Source of the DNA: Tridacna crocea
Taxonomy: Eukaryota > Mollusca > Bivalvia > Cardiida > Cardiidae
Direction: 5' to 3'
Length of the DNA stretch: 64,000 bases
NCBI GenBank assembly: GCA_943736015.1
Contig: OX031058.1
Span: 21,787,001-21,851,000 of the forward strand
Shown here: piece after piece, positions 1 to 10,800 of the stretch
How positions within the stretch are numbered: position 1 is the first letter of the stretch
How the letters are laid out: each line of letters starts with the position of its first letter
Notes under the pieces: model-generated
Told to the model about the DNA's origin: nothing
Database searches by the model: none
Seen by the model: the letters and a program-made list of their open reading frames with translations, nothing else
Position numbers and translations under genes: made by a program

Positions 1-1250
1 CACCTTTAAGGAACAGAACGAATTCATGCAATAAAATTTCACAATTTGTATTCATCTGCTAATAGATAAAAAGAGGGATTCATCTGCTTAAATAGATGAA
101 AAGAGGAATTACCATTTCCTGATACGGCATCTTGGACTCATCCAATTTGGGAGAATTTAGGGGAAAATTTACAGATCTGCTTGATAAAAGTATAATTTTG
201 AAAAAGAATAGAACATGTAACGAGAAAGGAAGAAATTGTTCGTTGAGTGTAATTTCTTCTCAAATTCTTACAATATTTTCTTAAGTCATTGACTGATGAC
301 TCATTTGTATGAGGAATAGGAATAACCACTATAAAACAGTATTTCGCATAAAACATTCAGATTCTTCAAGAAACTTGTGAACATCCCTCACTGGTGTCTT
401 TCTTTATGGGGCTTTTTTTAAATGGTGACACATAAACAAGCCTTCAAACTCATTGTCTTAGTATCATCATTAGGTTGCAGAGGCCTGTTCCATAGCTTCA
501 AATCTTTTGGAATACTTTTGAAGTTTTTTTTATACGAAATTGTTTCTTTAATTTCTTTGTGAGTCAAATTCTGAAATTTTGATATTGAGGTTTTTCCTTT
601 ATGGATTTCCAAATTATGATTTATTTATATCACCAAAGCTTGTGGTTGACAGTTTGCTGTAAAGGCATCTGAATTACTCCATTTTATACAGATTTATACC
701 ATCAGGCATCAGATTTGTTATCCCAAGAACCGTACAGAATATTTGAAAAAACTCCCAAGACATCGTACAGATAGATTTTGTAAACTCGCAAGTAAGGGTA
801 CGAATCACCAGCAAGAAACGTACAGTTGACCTACTTTACATAGAGGCATTAATTCTTATTTTTTAAGTTCAAAATCCAACTTTAAAATGCCCAATGCCGC
901 AAATGTCTTTTTTAATTAATTGATTGCACCGGTTCAAACTCAGAAAACGTGTTTCAGCCAGCCTTAACATGATAAAAGCTGATTTAAGATCGGGTCTACT
1001 GCAAATGACGCTGTAGCCGTGCGGTGAGTATTGAGAATTTCAATGTTTTAAAGCTAAGAATGATTATTTAGCAGTTTATGTATTAACAGTAAAGGTTTGG
1101 CATAAACTATACATAAAGATTCACATCGTTTACATTCAGCAGTATGAAAGACGCAACAATTTTTATCTCGGCTGTCTCTAATGCAAAGTGGACATCACTG
1201 AAATTTACTCGCAATATCCGGTTTGGGTACAGTTCGTTTATACGCTGTGA
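1..1250. other. Intergenic DNA, nothing recognised
   Basis: AT-rich sequence with only short chance open frames. I see no splice-bounded conserved coding block, tRNA cloverleaf or clear repeat in it. Confidence 0.5.
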
Positions 1251-1257
1251 ATACTGT

Positions 1258-1548
1258 TAATTTGGATAGGCCATATTATTATACTGCAAAGAAATTTCTC
1301 GTGATCTGATTGGTTAACATGCCGGGAACATATTATCATGTTCCCTGGCAAAAACCACGGAAAGCCAGTTTCCCTTTTGAGTGCCCCGTAAACATTACTA
1401 CACGTGCAACACAACATCCAAAATGGTGGCGTTGATCGATCACCAGACTGCACATTTATGCATCAAACTGCACCAAACTTTAGCTGGGGTGACATGATTC
1501 ACCACAGCCGTGAACAAGTTTCCAAGTCTCCTGCCACCTGACCGTACA
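1258..1548 (-). repeat. Dispersed repeat, copy of the one near 18.5-19.0 kb, inverted
   Basis: This stretch reads, on the opposite strand, like 18490-18985: both share the CACCACAGCCGTGAACAAG block, the 'AACATCCAAAATGGTGGC' block, the ATCGATC run and the 'GTTAACATGCC' block in the same relative order. The copies differ by many substitutions and an insertion in the later one. No coding content is visible, and the transposon class is not clear. Confidence 0.6.
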
Positions 1549-1767
1549 ACTAATAATGTTTGGCGTTAAGCTTGGATTGTACATATGGTGTATTTATGTG
1601 TATATGTTCTATTATAAGATCCCTGTGTTGGGGGTAAAGATGGCTGTTCGAGTACAGCCGATTCATTGGCTAGCTCCCATGTTATTTTTTATGATTTTGT
1701 CTCCTGCTAAGAAACAATCACAAAATAATGTTGTGATATATGGCACTGGGTGGACTCACGACCAGAT

Positions 1768-2167
1768 GCACGGCTAGCTCATTTGGTAGAGCTGTCGTAC
1801 TAGTGTTCTGGGGGTCATGGGTTCAAGTCCCGCATTGTACACATTTTTCTCCCTTGACTTACTTCAATAACATCGGACCAATCCTTCAGACTGGTGGTAG
1901 GTAAAGACTTTACCCATTACCAAACAATCTTGGGTTTTGACGACCCATTTTATGACAGGGGAACACATCCGGCACATGCTCTTCAGTCTTCCTTAACTTA
2001 TGGCTACCCCTATCATAGCAGACAAGCAACACCTTGACTATGGCCAAAGCATATCAGAGCCAACAACGGAATGGCTCTGATTTTCAACACAAGTCATGTA
2101 AAGCAAGCAGTGGCTCCTTTTCCAAAATTTTTTCAAGGTTATGAAATGCAGAGGAAAAAAAAAAAAT
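1768..2167 (+). repeat. tRNA-derived SINE-like element
   Basis: The head near 1775-1840 has an A-box match (TAGCTCATTTG) and, about 45 nt on, a B-box-like GGGTTCAAGTCCC, the spacing of an internal RNA polymerase III promoter. The unit may end at the A-rich run near 2155-2167. The acceptor stem does not pair properly, so it is not a working tRNA gene. The 3' limit is uncertain. Confidence 0.45.
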
Positions 2168-3322
2168 GTATTTGTAAAATAATATTGAGTAATGAAGAGA
2201 ACTTGTAGTGATTTATCTAAGGTATATAACAGAACGACAGAGAAGACTCTGCACTGTTGACAAATTTGAAATGACGTCCATTACGAAAACCTACCTGTTA
2301 AATTGTTACCTGTATCGCTTTTGACGTTTTGTCACAACTGTTGTATCTTGGAATTTTCTTTTTTTAAACCTTCTCACATTTTCCAAATAGCAATGACATA
2401 CACTTTTAACCCAACTATCGTATAAGCATATTACACTGCAAATTGACGTGTTCGTCTAAAAATAGTTAATTACGGAGAATGCCAAAAATGTCAACACGTA
2501 ATTAGTCACTGTGACAATATCCACTGCTCGGCAATTTCCGTAAATCGTCGTTTGCAGAACGGATCACCCGTTACTATTCGGTCAGTACAACATTACTCTC
2601 TAACGGAAAATCCGAAGTTTGCCGGATATGGAAACGAGATAGCCGTACAAGTCTTCGTAAATTTCCGAGAATTCCTCACCCTTTACAAAGTCAACACATA
2701 TCCTTTTACCCATGTCCATACAAACGTACTGATTATGATTAGTTTATCTACGGCTTATAAAAATGAAAACTTCAAGGAAATGAAACTAGATATAGATCAA
2801 AGTTTTTTTTTCTGAAGTACTGAAAACTTCACATGTTCTTCTCAATGGAAGTTCTTAGTTAGTTGTTTTATAAACATTTAAAATTAATCCATCAGAGTAA
2901 TAAAATGGTATACGATATGGAAATGGATTGACTTGGACCAGGAGTTTGGCCAAAGAGGATTTTTTCCATCATCTAACAAAACATACAAAAAAGTAATAAA
3001 GTCACCAAAAACAAAACATTCTCCAATATAAGTGGTCTGAACTAAAGATCAGACAAACTTTCAATTGACTTTCAAAAGATTTTTGCCATAAATAGTATAT
3101 TTATGTTGTTTCCGAAAAACTAATCTCCATGAGAAAAATGCTATGCCACTTACCTATGTAGATACAACCACCACAATGATCATATTCAGTGAAACTTGAA
3201 CGTCAGTTAAATAACTCCGGCTTTTCCTGACGATAAAAAAAAAATCGGGTCCGTTTTTCATGACGATTCATTAAATTATGACACCCCCCCCATCCCCTGG
3301 ATTGGAATGCAGTTTGAGACAA
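2168..3322. other. Intergenic DNA, no gene recognised
   Basis: AT-rich. A frame of about 87 codons at 2552-2815 lacks an ATG start, splice context or recognisable similarity, and I treat it as chance. An A9 run and a C8 run lie near 3236 and 3284. Confidence 0.45.
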
Positions 3323-3381
3323 CGTAGATCAAATATCAAAGATCAGACTGTACATTGTTTGTAGTCTGATCTTTGATCTAC
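3323..3381. repeat. GATCAGACTG hairpin
   Basis: A near-perfect inverted repeat of about 25 bp per arm, GTAGATCAAA to TTTGATCTAC, around a short loop. The same hairpin theme recurs near 10630-10675, 62505-62562 and 62637-62695, so it is part of a dispersed repeat. Confidence 0.6.
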
Positions 3382-3487
3382 CACGCCGGTATTTCAAGAT
3401 ATTGATGCCGATAAAAGTGTGAAATGAAACAATTAATGATAGTTCTGTAAAAATACAGAAACGTCTTACACAGTTCATATACGGGCA

Positions 3488-3741
3488 GCAACACGCAAAA
3501 AAGTACATTCGGACATTTGCGTAAAGTGTCGTCTCGGATCAGCCTGCGCAGTCCGCGCAGGCTGATCCGAGACGACACTTTACGATTGCATTAGACTTTT
3601 GCTACAGTACACTTGTCCAAAACAGAAAATTGCATCAAAACGGAAAGCTAGTGTCGTTTCGGATTAGCCTACGCGGACTGCACAGGCTGATCCAAAACGA
3701 CACTTTACGCAAATGTCCGAATGACCCTTTTCGCGTGTTGC
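3488..3741. mobile_element. Palindromic MITE with GCAACACGC termini
   Basis: A 254-bp non-coding element with terminal inverted repeats: GCAACACGC at the left, GCGTGTTGC at the right, continued inward by the CATTCGGACATTTGCG block and an AAAGTGTCG block. An internal palindrome at about 3526-3583 (arms built on GGATCAGCCTGCGCAG) is essentially perfect. A broken copy begins at 4198 and a fragment lies at 60590-60698. Confidence 0.75.
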
Positions 3742-3779
3742 AAGCCAATTACATGTAACGTTAGGCCTATATATTCCGA

Positions 3780-4085
3780 TTACCAGGAAGTCTAATATTC
3801 GAAGGTTTCAAATTTGTTGAAGGTTGGAGATTGAGATTTGGGTTGGTTGTTTAAGTCTTTACCAAAAGACCGTGGCAAAAGTTTTGTCTGGTCAAATTTG
3901 GGAGCAGCTGAAGATCAAGAATTAGAAATGTCTCAAGTGTTTGGAAGGTTGTTTGAAAGCGCAGAAACCATTGTGGAAAATGAGAAAAAAAATGCTGTTT
4001 ACCAGTATTTTCTACTTTTCCCACAATGTTTTTAAACAAAAAAAGCTTTCGAACGGTCGTTAAAACTCTGGATTGTGTGGTAAAG
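3780..4085. repeat. Degenerate TTAA-hairpin MITE (family A)
   Basis: The central palindrome is recognisable at about 3965-4030 (ATTGTGGAAAA facing TTTTCCCACAAT) and the GATTGTGTGGTAAAGG end motif follows, but the terminal TTAA sites are lost. Short overlapping open frames here are translations of the palindrome. Confidence 0.55.
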
Positions 4086-4197
4086 GATGAATTGATAGAT
4101 GAATTGATGTCGGAGTGGGAGTGATGTTTTACACCGCTTTATACAAAATATTATATCACATCGCGGTTACAATCCACTTAAATTGCCATATGTCTCT

Positions 4198-4349
4198 GCA
4201 ACACGCGAAAGGGGCATTCGGACATTGCATAGAGTGTCGGCTCGGATCAGCCTGCGCACTCCGCGCAGACTAATCCAAGACGGTACGTTAACGCCTACAT
4301 TAGATTTTGTGCTCAATAGACTTGCACAAAACAGAAAATTACTTAATTT
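4198..4349. repeat. Broken copy of the GCAACACGC MITE
   Basis: It starts with the same GCAACACGCGAAA terminus and CATTCGGACATT block as 3488-3741, runs through a decayed palindrome, then is interrupted by the separate element starting at 4350. Confidence 0.65.
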
Positions 4350-4685
4350 CAGGCCCGTCGGAAGGAAAGTTCATTTGGTCCGACCATTTTCAAAATTTTT
4401 CCGGGGAAGCATGCCCCCGGACCCCCCTGGCATGGCTTCGCGACTTCGCGAAGCCATGCCAGGGGGGTCCGGGGGCATGCTTCGCGAAGCCATGCCAGGG
4501 GGGTCCGGGGGCATGCTTCCCCGGAAAAATTTTGAAAATAAGACGCTCTCTGGTGCATTCGTGTGCATTTTTTGAGGTTTATATTACGCATTTTTTTTTG
4601 AAAATTGGTCTGGCCATTTTTCATTTTCGGTCGAAAATTTGGTCCGGCCATGGCCGGACCGGCCAGACCGCTTCCGACGGCCTTG
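4350..4685. mobile_element. GC-rich DNA element with 15-bp TIRs and AATTT duplication
   Basis: The ends are CAGGCCCGTCGGAAG and, inverted at the right, CAAGGCCGTCGGAAG. Both sides are flanked by AATTT (4345-4349 and 4686-4690), consistent with a 5-bp target duplication. The interior (about 4387-4535) is a large palindrome with a repeated block around GCCATGCCAGGGGGGTCC, much richer in G+C than the surroundings. Open frames on both strands here are forced by the palindrome and are not taken as genes. Confidence 0.7.
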
Positions 4686-4921
4686 AATTTAACGCGCGCG
4701 TGCTCCTTTTTTCGTAATCATTTACGTTGGCGTTGACCTGCTGCTCAGTATTGTTATACTGGAATGTATGAATAGTTACTTTGGTGAGAAAACGTGGATA
4801 TGTTTATCCTGCGATATTGCAAGCTTTGTCACAGCGCTTATTTAAAAAAAAAAAAACATTTTAAGCATATTATCCTGAAATCATTAAGAGTGTGTCTACA
4901 TGTATCTCTAGACATATCAAC

Positions 4922-5050
4922 TTAACCATTTACCACCCAATCCCCCGAGGAAGAAGCCTTATGAAAACATTGTGGGAAAAGGAGAAAATGCTGGTAACCA
5001 GCATTTTCTCCTTTTCCCACAATGTTTTCTATCATATCAAAAAATTGTGG
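4922..5050. repeat. TTAA-hairpin MITE (family A), 3' truncated
   Basis: TTAA then CCATTTACCACCCAATCC, followed by a perfect central palindrome at about 4970-5030. The right half is cut off just past the TTTTCTA block. Confidence 0.75.
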
Positions 5051-5457
5051 GCTTTTTAAATTATGCCACCTTACAATGACCGATACATTCATTAGATACA
5101 TTTTGTGCACATTATCTTATTCTTATCTTGGGAAATTCAAAAGGGATAGATCTATATATTTTTCTTGTACCATTTCCTCTAGGCTCTAGGCATATATTTT
5201 TAATGCTCTACCCCCGATATGTTTGCATCTAGAATCTATATTTCTTTCTCAATAATTAGTCGCATTAACATAACATCTTCAATAATATATTGTAGATCAA
5301 CATCTACAAGTGTTGAACACTCTGGAAAATGAGGCAACTGCTGGCACGTTTTTCTTTTTTTTTCTTCTTCGTTTATTCTTTCCCTTTAAATCGAAATTCA
5401 GCTTGACAATGTTCATTTTCCAAAAACTGTCACCGTCGACCTTATTAGATCTATAAG

Positions 5458-5695
5458 TCTCAACTCTTTACCAAACGGAAAACTTTTAGACTTGTCAAAA
5501 CTGAAAGCATTTTCGGACGACAAAATCAAGGTAGACAAATTTTAAAATTTGACCCTAGAAGAGTAGAAAAAAATGTGGGAAAAGGAGAAAATGCTGGTTG
5601 GTAACCAGTATGTTCTTCTTTTCCCACAATGCTTTTAGAAGGCTTCTGCCTCTGGATCGTAAAAACCAGGGTTTATTTCGTAAATGAAGTTTTGA
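5458..5695. repeat. TTAA-hairpin MITE (family A), decayed ends
   Basis: It has the CTCTTTACCAAACG start, the GACAAAAT block, a palindrome with a four-base insertion at its centre near 5570-5630, and a degenerate tail near 5690. It lies about 150 bp upstream of the SF3B2 start codon, so it may be in the promoter or 5' UTR region. Confidence 0.65.
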
Positions 5696-5840
5696 TAAGG
5701 CATGTGTGGTCTTATTTTTGTCAATGTGAAAATCTAGCCAGGAAAAATTACACAATTTGCAGTAGATCTCCGCTGTGCACAGTGGTAGATCAAGAACACC
5801 AAAGAACGACAACTCCATTGAAAAAGTATAAGTAAACAAA

Positions 5841-7820
5841 ATGGTGGCCGGTACGGAGTTGAGTGATCTCCGTAAACTAACGGTTGTAAAGTTACGTGAA
5901 CGGCTTTCCAAACTAGGCCTTCCAACATCAGGTGAATTTTTAATACTGTTTGTTTCCGTTTCTAGCATTTCGTCTGGCACGAGATGCATCTTACGCACAG
6001 CTTACGTTTAGCCTTGCAATGGCTGCCTTGTGTCATGGAAATTCGCGTCACGCTTTGACTATGAGCACAAAAAAACTTCACGACTTTAGCATGTAAAGTT
6101 TAGAAAAGAATGATGCGAGGAAGGTGATTTTTCTTTATACGAGTGGATGATGATTCGGACCCAAGAAGATTCAGCCCACTTAGGAGAAGGTTTGGCCGAA
6201 TCAAGAAGAAAATTCTACCTCAAATTTGGGTTATTCATCATTGACATTGTGTTGGATACTTACAAGTGTGGAACGACAAAACTGTATGCAAATTTTATCT
6301 TTAGTAACTCTTAGCTGTGGTTGGCAATAAATAGAGTAGGTCCAGGTAACTTCGGACACCTGCTGCTTGGGAAACTTTGGACACTTCGTTCGTCTGACAT
6401 CAAATACAGAAAACAGAATAAAGACAAAGACTGGAAAAATTGATCTTGGCTTCATGTAAATCCCATAAAAACACAGCACATGTCATGATGACGTAGTCAA
6501 TGCAATGTAAGGGTTAATTCAATTGGATTATGCATCGAAGTGAATATGCATATTTCTCATTGAATGAATTTCTTTTATGTCTTAACAGAATGTAAGGCCT
6601 TTTTCTAATTCTCCGTTCATTCTCGTTTTTCCTTTCATGTGGCTACTGAAGCGGAAAAAGTAATCACTTGTGACTTTTTGTTCCATCAGGATTCTTATCT
6701 ACTCGACTTAAATGGTATTTTTGTATCGAATAAGGCACATAAATGCGACAAAAGCGTGTAACTTTCACAATTTGAAAGAAAATATATGTACATGTATTGC
6801 ATTAAATACATAATTATGCGGATTTCCAATGTTTTTCCACATTAAATATGCCTAAATCAGTTGTATTTACCTTTTATTTTGACCTCGTGTATAAGCGGAT
6901 GACCCATTTCCCTCGCAACAGAAGCTTGCATCAAGTGGGAATCTAGACTGTGAAAAATACACTCTGTCTCCAGTTCAATAATTGTATTCCACATGTTAGT
7001 TTCATACATTTTGAGGTCAACGGTTGTAGTTTCTTTGCTTGTTTGTGTTGTTGTGCATTGTTTTACTTTTTTTTTTTGCTTGTTCACTTTTTCTACGCAC
7101 AAAACAAAAATTATCAACTCCAGTGGTTTACAAACAGTTTTAATTATACACATTGTATATGAATGGGCTAGTCTGTTTGAACTGGAGTGTAGAATATTCA
7201 CGAGTCCTTAGCGACCGCCCTTGACAACCAATCAAATGAACGGAAAATTAAGAAAGTGGATTGTCGAGGTAGGTTTGACAACATCCTTGCATCGAACCTT
7301 TCGATGCAAGTTGTTGTGATTTTTGTCAGTTGAAAGTTTGATTCAGATTTTATATTTAATTAGTTCCAAAAATTTGGATTCGTTGACTGAAATTGTGCAT
7401 TTAGTGAGCTTATTTTGGCCTAGGTGAACGGAGAAAGGAGAAAACAGTATATGCTGGTAATCAATGTTTAGACAGCTGACTATATTCTGTCTGTGTCTAG
7501 ATATCTGACTTTATTCTGAACCATTTTACAAAATTTAGCACTATTTCTTTTCCCTCTCTCTGGCTATAACAATGCACTATAAAAAGTTTTCACACAAATT
7601 TTCTCCTTTATCAAATTATTTTTGCTATGAATCAGTTTTGCACTTTCGTGTTTATCCTTCTAAAAGCAAATGCAGCGGATTTTTACAGCTTGATTTTTAT
7701 CATTTTCCTTTTGTATCTTTGGACTGTTTTTGCATCATGTAGACCGTTATAGCAAATTTTGGTGTATTTGCAGGTCTGAAAGCAGACTTGGTTGAGAGGC
7801 TTTTCAAGTACTATAAGGAG
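5841..7820 (+). CDS. SF3B2: SF3B2 exons 1-2: SAP domain
   Basis: Exon 1 (5841-5931) encodes DLRKLTVVKLRERLSKLGLP and joins in phase 1 to exon 2 (7774-7820), GLKADLVERLFKYYKE. Together they make one SAP helix-extended-helix motif, a known nucleic-acid-binding fold at the N-terminus of SF3B2. The start context ACAAAATGG is favourable. Confidence 0.93.
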
Positions 7821-10800
7821 GTAATGATTTTTTCTTATCTTTGGTATTTATAAATTTTCTATGTTCAAAGGTATAGATCACAGTCTTGAAAACATTTCTC
7901 AGATCAGTAAATTGGTTTTAGAAGTGACAAATGTTATATAGGTTAACCCTTTATCAAACAATCTCTACTTTTTGCAACCAAGAGGAAGAAGCTTTCTGAA
8001 AACATGGTGGAAAAAGGAGAAACTGCTGGTGACCAGCATTTTCTCCTTTTCCCACAATGTGTTTTGCTCATCTAAAAGGAAGTTTTCAACCTTTGATTCA
8101 TTTTTATTTTGTCAACTGTAAATGCTTTCAATTTGGACTTGTGTAAAATTTTATCGTTTGGTAAAGAGTTAACCCTTGTACTGCTAGTGGAAAAAGGAGA
8201 AAATGCTGGTTACCAGCATTTTCTCCTTTTCCCGCAATGTTTTCAAAAGACTTCTATCTCAGGGTTGTAAAAACCAGGCATTGTTTGGTAAAGGGTTAAA
8301 TTGTATACTGCAAGCCTTGCCAAGTGTCAAATACCTGTATTTTCGGCTTGGATTGAAATTGTCTATTTCATTAAGCTCAATATTTTCTACCCTGCTGGAA
8401 ACAAATTTCAATTTTTGAGTTATATTTATTTTGTAGTCTGCAAGTGCTTTCAATTTGGACCAGTCTAAAATGTTGTTGTTCGGTAAAGGGTTAAGTCAAC
8501 TCATTTGATAAAACGAACAATACATAAACACTCATGTAAGATCCTCTCTATATTGCATTATCTTTTTACAGGAAGAAGATGACGAGGGAGATGGCTCTGG
8601 AGGTAGTGTGATGCTTTTGTTCTGTCTGATCTGATTTTATACTTTTTGGGCCAAAAATTGTATAATCTGCAGCAAAGGTCTAAGCTTCAGGGAGTCTTGA
8701 GTTACTGAATTCATAATTTTTGCAAAGCTTGATCTGGATTTATCAGCTTAACTCTATACCAACGACAAAATTTTAGACTTGTCTTAACTCTAAGTATTTA
8801 GAGACTGCATATTAACCCATTACCCACACAATCCCTACTTTGAAAAGGAGAAAACGCTGGTAATCAGCATTTTCTTCTTTCCCACAATGTTTTCTACTCT
8901 TCACAAAACAAATTTCAAATTTTCAGTCTTTTTAGCTCACCTGAGCACAACGTGCTCAAGGGGAGCTTTTAGGGTCACTGGGTGTCCGTCGTCCGTCGTC
9001 AATAATTCTTTAACCCATTACCACACAATCCCTACTTTTGACGCCCCTGAGAAAGAAGCCTTTTGAAAACACTGTGGGAAAAGGAGAAAATGCTGGTAAC
9101 CAGCATTTTCTCCTTTTCCCACAGTGTTTTCTACCCTTCCCAGCACAAATTTCAATTTTTAAGTCACCTTTATTTTGTCGTCTGCAAATGCTTTCAATTT
9201 GGACCAGTCTAAAATTTTCTTGTGTGGTAATGAGTTAAACATCAACTCCTCCTAAACTGCTGGGCCAATTTGGACCAGACTTGGCAGGAATGTTCCTTTG
9301 GAGGTCCTCTTTAAAAAGTGTTCACAGAATTTCATTCCGTCAAAAACTCTGGTTGCCATGGCAACCAAATGGAATTTTTTAGCAAATTCTTTAAAAATCT
9401 TCTCCTCTGAAACCGCTTGTCGGATTTTGAAATTATTTCACAGATATGTTCCTTGGGTGACCCTTTTCAAAAATTGTTCGTGGAATTTTGATCTGTTAAA
9501 AAATGTGGCTCTGGTGAATGGGGGCTACTTGCACTATACAGAAATGAAGGAATTCTTAAAAAATCTTCTTCTCTGAAACCGCTTGTCAGATTTTGAAATA
9601 ATTTCACAGATGTGTTCCTTGGGTGACCCTTTTCAAAAACTGTTCGCGAAATTTTGATTGGTCAAGAAACATGGCTCTGGTGAATGGGGACTACTTGCAC
9701 TATAGGGAAATGAAGAAATTTTTAAAAATTCTTCTTCTCTGAAACGGCTGGACAGATTTTGAAATGATTTCACAGAGATGATCCTTGCGTAACCCTTTTC
9801 AAAATTGTTCACAAAATTTTGATCCATCAAGAAACATTGCTCTGGTGAATGGGGGCTACTTGCACTATATGGAAATGAAGAAATTCTTGAAAATTCTTCT
9901 TCTCTGAAACCCCTAGTCAGATTTTAAAATAATTTGACAGAGATGTTCCTTGGTGATCCTTGCTCTTTTGAATGGGGGCTACTTGCACTATTTGGACATG
10001 ATGAAATTCTTGAAAATTCTCTTTCTCTGAAACCCCTGGTCAGATTTTAAAAGAAATTTTCCGAAATGTTCCTTGGGTGACCCTTTTCAAAACTTGTTCA
10101 TAAGTTTTGATCCATCAAGAAACATGGCTCTCGTGGATGGGGGATACTTGCTCTTATACAGAAGTGAAGAATTCTTAAAAATTCTTCTTTTTGAAACTGA
10201 TGGTCAGATTTCGAAATTGATTTTACAGGTGACCTTTTGAAAATTGCTTAGCAAAATTATAAATTTGGTTCCAATGTTTCAGTACCTCAAAAAAAAAAGG
10301 CTATGGTCATCTCAAAAATTCAAGTGAGCAATCCAGGGCCATCTTGGCCCTCTTGTTTATTTTGCGGTTTGCAAAATTAATGCTTTCAATTTGGACAATC
10401 CTGAGATATTGTCGTTTGTTACTAAAAACCAGAAATTTGTTAGTCATTGGGTTAAAAACATTATGGGAAAAGGAGAAAATGCTGGTTACCAGCATTTTTT
10501 TCTTTTCCCACAATGTTATCAAAAGCCTTTCTATCAATGGTTACCAGCATTTTCTCCTTTTCCCACAATGTTATCAAAAGGATCATTAAAATTGGGGAAT
10601 TTGTTGTAAAGGGTTGACAGGAAAGGTAGATCAAGATCAAACTGCACAAAACATGCAGTCTGATCTTGAATCTACTCTATCTGCTGCCATGCCAGATATT
10701 CTGACAAAGACAGCTTTGCCATGATATCGCAGTATGTTCATCTCAAGTACTGATTGACTGAGAATGTCCATATAGTTCATTTGGCATCACAAGGGTTTAA

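Noticed and set aside
2552..2815. 87-residue frame upstream of SF3B2
   Set aside because: No ATG start, no recognisable similarity, ordinary AT-rich composition; nothing beyond chance length supports it.
4183..4717. Four overlapping frames of 65-136 residues on both strands
   Set aside because: Produced by the GC-rich palindrome, where stop codons are rare on both strands.
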